This document shows positions 23,624 through 35,994 of a stretch of 64,000 nucleotides of DNA, one piece after another. How positions within the stretch are numbered: the first letter of the stretch is position 1; each line of letters opens with the position of its first letter. The notes below the pieces were generated by a model. The model worked only from the letters and a program-made list of their open reading frames with translations, was not told the DNA's origin and did no database searches. A program made the position numbers and the translations under genes. The DNA is from Phlegmacium glaucopus (taxonomy: Eukaryota > Basidiomycota > Agaricomycetes > Agaricales > Cortinariaceae), in contig MU130378.1 of the NCBI GenBank assembly GCA_015039465.1, forward strand, positions 1,864,570 through 1,928,569, in the 5' to 3' direction.

Positions 23624-26600
23624 ATGTCTGCCAACTCTCTTTCTGTGGAGAAAGCTAGTGAAGCCGTAAAAAATGGTTCTAACTTAATTGCCGCTAGGGC
23701 TAGCGAACGAGGGGAGTTCTATCTTTGATCTTATTACAGTAAACTTTAACATGTCCAACAGCCATAGTATTGCAAACATATGCTTCCGATCCCAAGTATA
23801 AAAAATATGTGCAACAAGTAGAGAAATGTCTCAATTCCTTCGACAATGTTCACGAATGGGCGGATTGTATTGCATTTCTGAAGCAATTACTGAAGGTATT
23901 TTGGTTTTCTATCATATCTTTAGAACTGTTGATTCATTCTAAGATCACAGACCTTCCAATCCTATATGCAGTTTAAGGAAATTCCACGGAAATTAATCGT
24001 TTCAAAGCGTCTTTTTCAATGCCTGAACCCAGCTCTACCAACCGGAGTCCACCAGCGCGCGTTGGAAGTTTACATCCATATATTGGCAGTTTTGGGCGTA
24101 CGTCTTATACTATTTGTTGATTGAAACCACCGAAGAACTGATCTAAGTGCGTCAGATGGATGGGTTAAAACGTGACCTTTCGCTTTGGTCGTCCGGACTT
24201 TTTCCCTTCTTTGAATACGCGGCGACATCGGTCAAGGTTCGAGTTTCCTTATGGTAATCTGCGAGGCTTACAATATATCTACCTCAGCCGACGCTTCTCA
24301 ACATCTATGACACGCATTATTTACCATTGCAAGCAAATCTACGGCCAATAACGAAATCTTTCATTCTAGCTCTACTTCCAGGGCTAGAGGAAGAAACGGG
24401 GGAATTCTTCGAGAAGGTTAGTATGCTTTTGCCTTTCTATCCAGTACTTGAACACCGCTTAGGTTCTCGGCTTGCTTGATCGACTTTCGGGCGCTGTTTC
24501 GACGTCTTTTTTCTTTCAAAACATTTGGCTAGTGATGCTAACAACACCTTCTGCTCGAGGCACTTCCTTGAATTTCCTCGCTCGGCGTCTTCCACGACTG
24601 AATGCAGACGAAGGTGAGTGTCAGTTATGATTGTTCAGTCAGCGATTTAGTTTTCTGCAGACATATCCAGTGTTGTAGGAAAAGATATTGGACTGATGAT
24701 CCGGGCATTTGCTGCCGCTCTAGAAGATGAAAATTTGCTTGTTCGGCGAGGAGCGCTTGACGTCCTTTTGCAAACCATGCGTGTGGACAGCTTTGCCATC
24801 CGTAAAGCTCAGAGAGACGACCGCGCAATACTCATGCGAGCAGCTACCGGGGTGGTCTTGCGCCGGGATCTATCTTTGAATCGGCGACTGTACACTTGGC
24901 TGCTAGGGCCGGACGAAAAGAGTGATAACCAGATTGCGTACCTGAAAGAGAATGCCCTTGACTTTTTGAGCTTGACTCTGAAGGTTAGATTGACAGTTTA
25001 CTGACAAATAGTGACTTAATTTACTTCATTTTCACAGAGTGAGATGATGTCACCCTCGGGAGAGTATGCAGAATCGCGGCCATTCAAAATTTTCATATCA
25101 CTGCTTGATAAATGGGAGATTGGAGCACCCTTAACCGAGGCCCTAGTATATGATGCTTTCAAAGCTGTCATGGACCTTTTGGAGAATCCCACGGAGGGTG
25201 GTGAAGATGTAGGCCCTCGTTATCCTCAAGTTGCCATACTAATATCATCGGTTTAGCTAACTATGACTGCCAATACACTATACGAGGCGATAGAACCTCA
25301 ACTACTTTGGAAGCATTTCTTGTCAATCGTATTCGATGAAATCCTAGGAGATGGAACTCGGTTCAAGGTGACACCTTTTTGTCATTTCCACTTGTCATCC
25401 ATAACTGGTATGCTGAGGTTCACAGGCAATTCGATTAGTTCGATTTCTCGTTACATCTTTTCCTCACGACGAGGAGGTCCAAGCAATATATTTTCCAATC
25501 ATGTTTGCTGCTATTACCGACCTTGCAGATGTATGTCCACCGCCATTTTGTCCCAAGAGCACTCTGACCTAGCAATCAGGCCCGAATCCGAGCCAACCCT
25601 GGACAGGCGTCCTATCAATCTATTCGAGAAACTATTATTCTCCTGGAAATCATATTTCAACACATGCTTCATGCTAGCCTTCTTCATCGTCCAGAGGTCA
25701 TCGTGGAAATGGAGAATTGCTACCAACCTTATGAGTTTGCCTGCACTTTCTTCAAGATTACGTCAAAACTACAAGATTCCCATACGACCACCCAACCATC
25801 AACAATCCCATTTGCATCATGTTTTTATCACTTGATATCATTGAGTACAACGTTTGCGCATAACCTCTCCGAGTATCCTCAGGATACTCCTGTCTTACAC
25901 GAGGTGTTTTCTCGGACCCTGGGTCTACTTGATCGCCTCACTGGCGGATTGAATTCTCAAGTTGTCTTAACATGGGACCCACGCCAATGGTTGGATGTTA
26001 TGCTTTCAAGCACTGAATACGAGGTCTGCGTCTATTCTCTCAAATACATCACAACTAAATGGTTTTGAATACAGGCTGCAACATTTCTGACTGTCGATCG
26101 ATTGATCAACTTAGCCATCGCCCTTCATGGCAACCAATTTCTAGAACCAAAATTAACGATCGATGAAAGACCCACTCTCGATAAGATGGTCAACAGATTG
26201 TTGAAATACCTACAGCCAACGTACTCAGCGTATCATGTCCGTGCAGTGAACTTGATTTGGTCTCTCCAATCGTCGACTACACATTCACACGTCGAGTCTA
26301 TCCTGGCCCAGTGCATGGCTTCACCTAAATCTAGCACCTTTCCCGCCAGCTATGAAGCTTTTGGGGTCTTATGGAGACTGACCGGTAGGCCGACATCTGT
26401 TGTTTGAGATTATTTCTAACTTTTCTTTCAGAGGACAATCTTCTTCCAGGCTTTCGTTTCAAGGTTCCCATGATGTTTGTTTTGGATACATTAAGAAGCG
26501 ATAATCCCACTCTCCGCCGGCTTGGAGAAACATGGATGCGATGTAGTCTTAAATCGTACATACGGTATGCAAAGTTTTCATAGTTTATGTGACGGATGAT

Positions 26601-29600
26601 TGATATTTGACAGCATCCTCGATCCTATTCTCTATGATATGTTAGATCCTTCGGTGCTACATACCCCGACTACTTTCAAAATCCGAGGTAGAGAGATAAC
26701 CGGATATTTTTATGAAAGACCTTTCGACCAACGCTTAATAAACCATCTTTTGGAGATATTGCTCTCAATAGTCACCTTTGGAGGACAGGGTTTCGTGAAA
26801 GCGGCACGAGCATCAGCACTGAAGCGTTCATTCCATCAGGGTCTCATCCAAAGGGTAAACAACAGTAAGTCAATAATTTCAATGTAACTTGCATGGAGGG
26901 GACTTGATCGTGATCATTTAAGGTGGGATTGCCGACGTTGATGCAAGTTATCTGGATGTTGTCGTTAATATTTTACTTCGGTGGGCTTCATGACTAAGAA
27001 AAGCCAACCTTAATGCTAATGTCGTATGCAGCATTGTTCAGTCAGAGCCTCGAGTGGAATGGTCGCCTTCGATGCAACCCCTCAATACTGCTATGCAATC
27101 CAATGCCATCGAACTGCTGCAATTAATAGTTTCACGAGGGGAGGTTGAAGCTCCATCGGTGGAAAGTATAGAGGCAATCGCCATCGGAAAACTATATCTT
27201 TCGATCCACATGGGCCGACTAGATCTTCAAAACAAATGGCTTCATTTACTGCATACGCTCCTGTCTGCGTCCATTTCAAAATTGGAGTTTGCTCGACAGG
27301 CTGTCCCTGGCAAGCAAGACGACCCGGTACCAGAGACTACTGCTACGCAGGACAAGGACCCAGATTTAAGCCATCGTTATTCTATGAATCCTCTACTTAT
27401 TCAAACTCTCATTGATGGTCTGTCCGTACGAAGCAATCGTCCGGTCTTGCAACATTGGCTTGACTTTGTTCTTATGGCTGTTCCTCATTTTCAGCCGGCC
27501 TTACATGCAGTCGTTGCGCCTTTAAACGACTGCCTATGTCGTCAGGTGCTTTTTTCTCTTGGGGATGTTCTGAGAATGTCGTTGCAATCTCAATCTTATG
27601 TAGAAGACTTGGTTGCTACAGTCACAGATGCAGATTTCGCCATGCTACTCAATGCATTAGAGCGCTTGATCCTTCTCAGTCTTGCATATACATCAGATAT
27701 CGATGCTTCTGAAGATGATCCAAATGCATTGGAAAAATCTGCTTCAGAAGTCGGCGGTCTACTCGGCTATGTATCGAATGTATTCAGTTCCGACTCAAGC
27801 ACATCAAATCCACAAGATCAGCTAACAGTATGGCCCTCGCTCGCATATCTGCTTCCTCTATCTTACGGGTCTAATTTCAGGCTCGGTCTCCTGGATATCG
27901 CTCATTGGATGAAGGAATACGCGTACTATACTCTGTTTGGGCTTCGCTCATATGGAAGAGTCCACAATCCTGGTCTCCAAAAGACGAATCCCTCTCGCTA
28001 ATCTACAGTCGCACCAGACTGAAATGCCGTCGAGTTCTCGAACACCTCTTTCGTGTGCAGAGTGGAGAGGTTTTCGAATCTGTTGTTGACTGGTGGAACC
28101 GAGAGACAACAGTGAGCTCATGTTTATATATTGCCTTTTTCGATCTTATCCACATTTCCAATAGTTGTCAGCATCCTCTCCCGATGCTGTATTCGAACTT
28201 CTCGATGTGCTTGTTGCTAATGCCCAGAATGCTGTTCATATGATATGTGAAAGTATCCTGCCCCGAGTTCTAGGCTCTCCTGAAAAAAGCAAAAAGCAAG
28301 CTCTCAACCCCGATCTGTAAGTTCAATGTTCTAATATCCACCACATCCAATCAAAGTACATATATGACAGAACCGATGCGATTTTATTCAAATTCCTTGA
28401 GCAATATTTTCGTAGACTTGAAGGGCCTCTTGCCGTCCAGGTATGGAGTCGCTATATACAATTGGTCAAGGACATCATCGGCGCTTCTCGAGATTTCAAA
28501 GCATCCCATTTCCCCGCCCTAAGGTTTGTGACCTTATTTATGCTCTAGTCTATATGCTTCTATTCTAGTACAGATGTCTAGGGGTGCTTGCCGAAAAGAC
28601 TACTCAAACGATAGCCATGGAAGATCGAAAACTCCGTAAAGAACTTCAGGTAAGCAATGTTGATATCTTTCAGCGCACGTGTTCATCTGGCTCTTACTGC
28701 AGGATAATTATGGGAAACTCCTTGATTCTTGCGTCGTCTATGTGGGACGCTCGACAGATCAAGGTTCATGGATCCGACGAGGCATCAAGGATCCTGTAAC
28801 AAACAATGGAAGAGAATCTCCTGTGCCCCGGACTGGTAATATCTACCACAGTTTCTGACGGTTCATGTTCTGACTGATCCTTAAGAAACAAGACCTGATG
28901 AAAAATCGGAAACCACCGCTATATCAATGCCACCTGATCCCTCCAAGATGGGTTCAGCTGAAGTCATTGTCCAAGTTCGTATATTTCTACCATCTCGCTT
29001 ATTATCTGACGAAGCCACAGATAAACTCCTTTGTCGCAACTTCTGCGCTGCCAAATATACGAAAGCTCTTGATGGAGAATGATAAGATTATAAGCGCGTG
29101 TAATAACATCATTTACTACATTGTCAATCCCGCATTGAGAGGAAAGACAAGGTACGGGAAGTTATCATATCGCACAGCTTTGTGTTGACTCGATTCCAGG
29201 CCAATGGACGTGGATACAACAGTCATAGCCATTCTGCAAGGAATGACCCGCATACCAGCGGCTCTCAAGTCCTGGAGAGCGCCCGTCATCGATCTCTTGA
29301 ATGACAATCGATTTTTCAATTGTAATCCTGAGGATGCAGCGAAGTGGAGGTCGATTATTAAGGCCTTGTATGATTCTGACAAAACTGCATTCCCTGAACT
29401 CCTCGGTTTGTCCCGCCTTTGTTTGGGTGCCTGTTTGATTGATCGTATTTTACACAGGCAAAATAGCCAACGCCCCTTCTGCCAACATCTTTACAAACAG
29501 AGAGTACGAAATGTTATTACGGTCATTGAACCTGCGAAGATTGTCCTATGTTATTCTTGCAGGAGACAAGAACCAATTTTTGACACAGCTGCCGACAATT

Positions 29601-30356
29601 CAAGAAAAGCTCGTCGACATCTTTCGCGGTGTCGCTTCCCCCGTCGTTCAAAGCGAGGTTTTCCTCTGTATACGGGTCCTACTCTGTAGGCTGTCACCTC
29701 ACAACTTGACAAGCTTCTGGCCTGTGATGTTCACAGAAATGGTGAGTCTTCTAAATGGTTCAAACTTTCCGAAGCAAGACTCTTTTTAGTATCGGATTTT
29801 TGAACAAACGATGGTGTCGTTACCAGCCGACGGTTCGGAAGACTTGCAGCTTGTCCTTGCTGCCTGCAAATGCCTGGATTTACTGCTTGTCCTACAAACA
29901 GAAGAATTTCAAATGTAATGTTATCTATTTCAAAACAAACAATCATATCTAATACTTGTTCAGACATCAATGGGTTTTCATCACAGACACTGTAGATGCT
30001 GTCTACCGTCCTAATGATTGGTTTCCAGAGGCCATGTTAGACCAGTTGTCTGAAATTGCTCGCAATCTCCCACTTGTGGTAAGGCTCTATCTACCTTGCA
30101 GATGCATCTTCATGAAATTCGTTCTCAGACCTCGGATACATTGAACACAGAGAATGTTGTCTTGCAGCCTGACTCACGTGCAATGCGTAGACCACTTCTA
30201 GCCTCTTTGCGACAAATAGAGAGGATGCGTGACCTGGTGCCATTCTTCTCCAACATCAGTATATCAACATATGAAAGTGTATATGCGAGTGCTGGCAACA
30301 TTGATTGGGAGGCGGTAGAAAAGAGTATTCTGGACGATATGTTCGATGGCCGGTAG
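23624..30356 (+). CDS. DOP1: Dopey/DOP1 family protein
   Basis: DOP1 is a very large helical protein that works with Mon2 and a P4-ATPase in traffic between endosome and Golgi. The gene spans 6.7 kb with many short introns. The conserved N-terminal block is clear: YASDPKYKKYVQQVEKCLNS, then FKEIPRKLIVSKRLFQCLNP, ALPTGVHQRALEVYIHILAV, and DLSLWSSGLFPFFEYAATSV. Later comes DIGLMIRAFAAALEDENLLV and RRGALDVLLQTMRVDSFAIR. The C-terminal part (WRAPVIDLLNDNRFFNC; LNLRRLSYVILAGDKNQFL) also fits the family, and the end is EKSILDDMFDGR. The start at 23624 gives MSANSLSVEKASEA; exons 1-3 are short and their joins are inferred. I see no frame break that splicing cannot explain. Expected product is about 1,700-1,900 residues. 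Confidence 0.88.
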
Positions 30357-30515
30357 ATTAGTTGTAGTACTCAGTTCAAACCTAAGATTTTACGCAATGT
30401 TACATATTTTGCTACATGCAGCTCGCATTGTATGCCACTGCCATGGAAATTTGAAGCAGTAAGTGGTTGCATGGATAAAATTGAACGAGTCAAAAGCGGG
30501 TAAACCGTGCTAGAG

Positions 30516-31822
30516 CTAGAAGTCACCCCAGTTGCGGCGAAATTTATACTGTATGAGTGTTATAGTTCAGTCACCCTGGACTTGATGAAACAAAACCCGA
30601 ACCTTATATGGTAGATTTTTTCTGCCAAAATTTGGTCAAACATCACCAAGTAAGATAATGATTGAACTAACCTCATCTTATCACTAGCTTCCGTAGGTGG
30701 CTTATAGCCATCTTCCCCGGTGCCCCACTCGCTTTTCCGAGCTGCTTCAGACTGTGCGCTCTTGAATCTCACGGAAGGGTCCTGCTTCTCTGGTGGAAGA
30801 ACACGGTTAATGGGTTTGGAGGCAGATGCTTGTGGCCCTGAATCGGGGTTCGGCTTGGCAATGAGGTTTTCTTGTGCTTTGAGGATTTCGTCAACAGTAA
30901 CCCCCTGGAATTTCGCTTCTCGTTCAGCCTCTTTGCGTTCAATGGCTTCGTGTTGCGCAAAGTGCTCCAAGTCCTCGGGATGTGTGTATGAGTCGTCTGT
31001 TTGGGTTTCTGGCGTTGAATGAAATTGTTCTGGAGTGGTTGTTTAGCAATATGCCATGATCAAAGTGCAAGGTAGCTCACCCTCATGATGTAGGAAGAAT
31101 TCTGACCGTGATTTAATAGGCCGTGTGAACACTTAGGAGAATGGACTCACCGCTTTCGACATCATAGTGGTGACCCTCCGCACCTAATTCATCAAAGTTC
31201 GGTAGACCGTCAAGGCCAACTTTCTCAAGTTCTTCTGCTGTAATCTGACCATCTCCATCCAAGTCCAGACGCTGAAGCACAGCTTTGACAATATGATTCG
31301 CCTTCTCCTGATGTTCGAGGTCATCCTATAATTGAAAAGATGCTGGTTGAGCCATGTAGAGAAAATAAGGAGAAATGTTACTTTTGACTGCTTCTGCGAA
31401 TGAACATGATGAACACCATAAACAGCTTCAATCTCATCCTTGTCCCAAAACCCGTTCCTGTGTAAAAGTAGAAGGCGGTTATCTAAAGGCTATAATTATA
31501 TTTAGGGGAAAGGCGAACCTGTTCAGGTCATGCAGTTGAAAGAAGCTCCGAATATCAAAAGAGTCGCTATTGTCAACAAGTCATTTAATAAATTTACTGG
31601 AAATCGTACGTAGTAAATCGCACATATGATGTTCAGAAGACATCTATTAACTTAGGATGAGGACGAAATGTTTATATAGATGTTGAAATGGACTACACAT
31701 ACGTGTCGTTGGGCGTATTGCTGAATCGTTTCTCCATGCGCGGGTCCCGTGTTTTCATGAGTTCCATGCCCAAAACCACCTTCGACAAGTGCCAGCAATG
31801 ACAGACAGATGAGCTTCATCAT
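30516..31822 (-). CDS. EF-hand secretory-pathway protein, Ssp120/nucleobindin-like
   Basis: The protein has a signal peptide (MMKLICLSLLALVEGGFG), so it enters the secretory pathway. Two EF hands are visible: HDLNRNGFWDKDEIEAVYG and LDLDGDGQITAEELEKVG, with normal calcium-ligand positions. A charged coiled-coil-like region follows (AIERKEAEREAKFQGVTVDE) and a Ser/Pro/Lys-rich tail. The last exon ends YKFRRNWGDF with the stop at 30516. The layout matches yeast Ssp120 and animal nucleobindins, calcium-binding proteins of the ER-Golgi system. In yeast Ssp120 works with the cargo receptor Emp47; whether that holds here is inference. Two adjacent ATGs (31822 and 31819) are possible starts. It is convergent with DOP1 and upstream of no obvious partner. 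Confidence 0.83.
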
Positions 31823-31943
31823 ATTTGAAAAACTCGACCAGTTTGCGACAAGGCAGTATAGCAACAGGGTATTCGTCTAAAGTAACGTAATTAAATTATA
31901 ACTGTGCACGTGATGCACAAAAGAATAAAAAGAGAATAAGTAA

Positions 31944-33209
31944 TTAAAATCCCCACGAAACTGTCCACAGGGCTCCAAAGAAGCATCCCAATGGTATCAA
32001 CCACTTTGAGCCAATTGCCCCTTTCTGTTGTAGTGCCGAGCCCGGCAAAGGTGCCCAAGTTGTGGCTGGAACTTGCGTAGGACTGTCTGCACCATTGAAG
32101 GTTTGATAAGCCCTTGTGGGATCCGAAGTAATAACTTCCGTATGTATCGTCTTCGCACCTATATACATTTCGCCCAAATTATTAAGGCTACCGTCATCCT
32201 GGAGTAAATCTAGATATTAAATAAATTGACTCAGTCGTGGCATTTTGTCTAGGATGATAAGCAACCTACTGTAATGTACATCTGGGCGGGGACGCTAGGA
32301 CGATTGGAAGAAATGAACTTGAGTGAGCCAACGCTTGTTTAATTCTGCCATGGAACTTACAAAATAACCAAACCAAGCATATCGTTCAATCCAGTCTAAA
32401 GAGTCAAGATAAGTTATCGTTTGGTTAAGGAAATCCGCGACCACTTTCATAAAATAAGCACTTCTGCGAGTTGGTATAAGAATATTTCTGCTTACCTGTA
32501 TCATTTGTCGAAGTTTCAGCGTATTCCGTTATCCAGATTGGGTATTGAGGGTATGCAGTGTGGACATTCCATATGTAACCATAAAATCCCTCCGTCCCAG
32601 ATCCATACCTATCACAATGTCGGTTTGAATGAAGACTTTGCGGGTAGTTTGTAGGCTTACCAGTGGAGAGGGAGAAAATCTATGGTACAGTTGGTGCATG
32701 CCTGGAAGAATGCTGCCAACCATGGTAGACCAGTGCTAGAGGCCGTGACTGCGGGTCCACCAAGGCGTATACCCTGGGCCTTCAGCGGTTGAATATACTG
32801 CATCCATAACTGTGCAGCTTCAACTGGCTCCATGTTGGACTGTTCGGAGAAATCCGGCTCATTGAAGGTCTAAAACATTTACCGTTCAATATATACGTAT
32901 CATCATTACCATGAAGAATCGTACAAGGATTGTGTCCGCTTGCTGGACCTGTACATCATCTGAGAAGCCTTGAATCCCCACAGAACCCCACTGCATCGGA
33001 ATGTATTTGATGTTAGATGTAGCGAGGTAGACTGGTGGCATATTCGCCCAATTGTACTGCCAGGAGATAACGCTTGCAGACTGATTCGCATTAATAATGT
33101 CGTCTGGCGAGCCAGAAAAGCCCAGACCACGTTTAGGATTTTTACTGCTTGCCAATGACAGGGAAAAGGAGGCCGCTAAGCAGTACAAGAAGGACACACG
33201 AGAAAGCAT
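31944..33209 (-). CDS. GPI-anchored glycoside hydrolase family 128 (beta-1,3-glucanase type)
   Basis: This is a secreted cell-wall enzyme. A signal peptide (MLSRVSFLYCLAASFSLSLA) precedes the GH128 catalytic core. The start KRGLGFSG and ISWQYNWANMP are typical. The acid/base glutamate lies in TFNEPDFSEQS and the nucleophile glutamate in WITEYAETS; both are intact. Further segments are LGGPAVTASSTGLPWLAAFF and FLPLHWYG. A Ser/Thr/Pro-rich stretch (DSPTQVPATTWAPLPGSAL) leads to a C-terminal hydrophobic tail WLIPLGCFFGALWTVSWGF, a GPI-anchor signal. GH128 includes the mushroom exo- or endo-glucanase GLU1 involved in fruit-body autolysis, so the substrate is probably the fungal wall beta-glucan. 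About five introns. The gene lies in the same direction as the EF-hand gene, 121 bases upstream of it. Confidence 0.9.
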
Positions 33210-34276
33210 GTAGAACGATGGATAGACAAGGCATATTTCTCGCCATATTGCCTTAAATAATGATATATCCGAGGCACAACAGGGCCCATCAGCGGGACTG
33301 GGCCTAAGTCGAAGAGCCCATTGACACTATGAGAGACGTGCCGCCAGGGGAACTGCCATAGTGGGCATTGATAGACGTCGGATGGGCTCGAAGCTTTCAT
33401 CCGAGAATTTGATGTTACAGTGGCATTGTGCATGTTCAAGGCTATACTTCATATTTATAGAGGCCGCACAATATAGATATTGTTTGGATATTGTAAACCG
33501 CCGTCCTTGATAGTAATGAAGTTAATGGATCTCATAGAGACTTGTCTGAAGTCAAAGTACAAGCCAGGTCGGAGATCAACATGCCTATTCGGGATGGAGA
33601 GAAGAATAAGGTTTCGAGGATTCAGTAGCCGCATGCTGGATCATAAAGGATCATAGAAGCGACAGGCCGCATTGTGGCAGCAGAAGACAGCAGCTGGCAG
33701 GTTCGTCGAGACTCGAACTACCCCTTAGTAGCTTAAAAGCTCTCAGGCACGAGATGATGGCCACGTCCTTCATAATGAATGTCAACGACCTTGTACTGGA
33801 TGTTTAGCTGAAGCAAGCATAAGATATGGTCCAGCACATTGTTCGAAGAAGAATCGCGTAAACAGTGGATTATTATTAATGATTGATTTGATTTGAAATT
33901 TCGGTTGATGCTGACCCTCTGGTGTTTATGAAACCCAAGCACATTTAACTCCACAACAGACTATATCTCACGATAGGTCACGCAGCAACAAGAAAAGAAG
34001 AAATGTTGAATGGCATGAGAAAATAAAGAGAGGGGAAAGGGCGGAGGGGCTGACGTGGGCATTGTGGTTAAAGAATACTCCGGTGCCTGCGAGTACTTAA
34101 ACTCAATCCATAGGGTGGGGCGGTAGTGGGGGTGGTCTCTAATGCCTTCCAGTTCCAAAATATCTCAAGATTTAGCTATGTAACGAGAACGAGTTGAAAA
34201 GGAAGCTGGAAGAAGCTGGAAGAGGCTGGTTGATGACTGATCGATGAGCCCCGGTGATCGCAAAGCCACTTCTGGA

Positions 34277-34297
34277 CATATTAATATTATTAATATG
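34277..34297. repeat. Perfect inverted repeat, 9-bp arms, 3-base loop
   Basis: The arms CATATTAAT and ATTAATATG flank a three-base loop. It is A/T-rich and could be chance, but it is the longest of four perfect inverted repeats within 1 kb. Confidence 0.6.
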
Positions 34298-34604
34298 ACC
34301 TTACCTATCGGCGTCTGCCAGTCAGCCACAGTTTGTGTTATTGCGATTGGTGGAGTAAGTGTTGAATAAAGCTGAAGCCAGAATCTGCATGAAAATAGCG
34401 CAGATGCGTACTGAAAATCCAACTATAGACAACGATTTCAATTATACGATGTTCGAAAATGGGGTGCGACTCAACTGAGCTCAACTACCAACAATATGTG
34501 CAAGGCCGTACGTGACGGATATCATATCCTCGGATGGCATAAATACCTTGTTTCAAACTCCTGCTGAAGACTGGGTGATTTCCATAAGGCTAACCTGAAT
34601 TTCT

Positions 34605-34623
34605 AACTCTGTGTACCAGAGTT
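34605..34623. repeat. Perfect inverted repeat, 7-bp arms, 5-base loop
   Basis: The arms AACTCTG and CAGAGTT flank TGTAC. One of the four clustered inverted repeats in the gene-poor interval. Confidence 0.5.
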
Positions 34624-34669
34624 GGGGGAACTCAAAACTCGAGTCAACTGACGGCCCGAAGTTGACAGT

Positions 34670-34687
34670 AATAACATGCTTGTTATT
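34670..34687. repeat. Perfect inverted repeat, 7-bp arms, 4-base loop
   Basis: The arms AATAACA and TGTTATT flank TGCT. One of the four clustered inverted repeats in the gene-poor interval. Confidence 0.5.
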
Positions 34688-35994
34688 ATGTCCGCTATAC
34701 CATCATCATGATGTGCCTGGACTATCGGAAGGATAATGACCTTCTGTCAGCCTTGAGGCTCCTTGAGGTTACTCAGCAAGTGGTCACTGGCAGTAATGGT
34801 CAGCAATATTTCACACAACACACCATTTTGGGCGATAATTAGGTAAATCTGACCAGCACAGGGCCTCACATGGCCCTACACCGTCGTAAGAACCCTTGCT
34901 GCATGTAAGTATGAATTTAGCAGCTTGTCGATTGCTAGTAAATCACCCAATAGGGACAATTTGGTGATTTTCAATGCATGTAAATCCCATCTTGGTTCCT
35001 GCAAAGCTTAAGCAACTCAAAGGTTGACCGTAAAGCCCTGCCTAGTAGAACCCCAGTTTCGATCCTGGTAAAAAAAAAGGAGGAACAGTTATAGAGGAGC
35101 AAGGCCTAGCAGCGGTAAATAGTCAAACCAGATCTTAGCGATGAAATGGGCTTCATCGATAAGCATGTAATACAGAGGGCGTAAGTACTCAGTGACAAGT
35201 TAAAATTAACTTAGGCCTGTCACCTGTTGAGGTAACTTGAGTTAGACGTCATCAAGTACCAGCTGCAGAGAATTCATATTTTCTTGGTCAGTAATATGAA
35301 ACAGCTGCAGAATGCGTTGACCAGTAGTTCATATTCGCGATATCGGTTTTGTTCATTAAAATGGGCAGCGTACGCGGTGGTTGGCACGATACGATCTATT
35401 TTGATCGAAAACGACTGTTGATGCAAACTTGATGCCAGATGGCGTGAGTTTCTCCGAGATTTCTGACAAGACCGCCTCGAACTAGAGGTTAGACCCAAAA
35501 CAAACATCCGCCCAATGCTTCCGATATTTGCGCTTCCGGATAGAGGTCGACTAGTCAGAACCTAAGTGCATCCAGATCGGAGCCTTCTCGGGACCTGCCT
35601 CGTATCCCCCTCGGCATCAAAGTCCAGCCCTGTTTCTAGGGCAAGTTACCAGTAACAAGTTCTAAGCTCTAGTAAGCTGTTCTGTACTCTTCTGTACTTC
35701 TTACTTCTGACCTCAAAAATACACAGCTCCCACCCCTTTTTAAACTTAGAATGATCGTCAAGCGCTTACGCATCTTGATGGCTATCAGGTCCCGATTCCG
35801 AATATCCAGCATTTCCTCGCACGACTCATTTTCATATGGCATCATATGTGTGTGTCAGCGGCGGTCAGGGGTCCTGGGATCTGTGTAAATGTATTCTAAA
35901 AGGAGTATCGGCTATATTGAATATTCCAGCGTATAAAAGATCTTTGTCTCGTGTAAAAAGTTGTGAGCATACTACCCTCATTGCTTGTGGCAAT

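Larger units (their letters stand above)
33210..35994. other. 2.8 kb gene-poor interval between GH128 and the ABC transporter
   Basis: The longest non-coding stretch in the window separates two divergent genes, so it contains both promoters. I find no supported protein-coding gene. It is marked by several perfect short inverted repeats (34277-34297, 34605-34623, 34670-34687, 35197-35212), small tandem repeats such as the GGAAGCTGGAAGAAGCTGG-like run near 34200 and a TTCTGTAC duplication near 35682-35700, and an A9 run at about 35072. These suggest old mobile-element remnants, but no family can be named. A short tRNA T-arm-like motif at about 35052-35069 is not supported by a cloverleaf. Confidence 0.45.

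Noticed and set aside
33698..33765. Possible tRNA on the minus strand (TTCGAGT box, TTTTAA loop)
   Set aside because: The acceptor arms do not pair and the T and anticodon stems have several mismatches; no cloverleaf forms.
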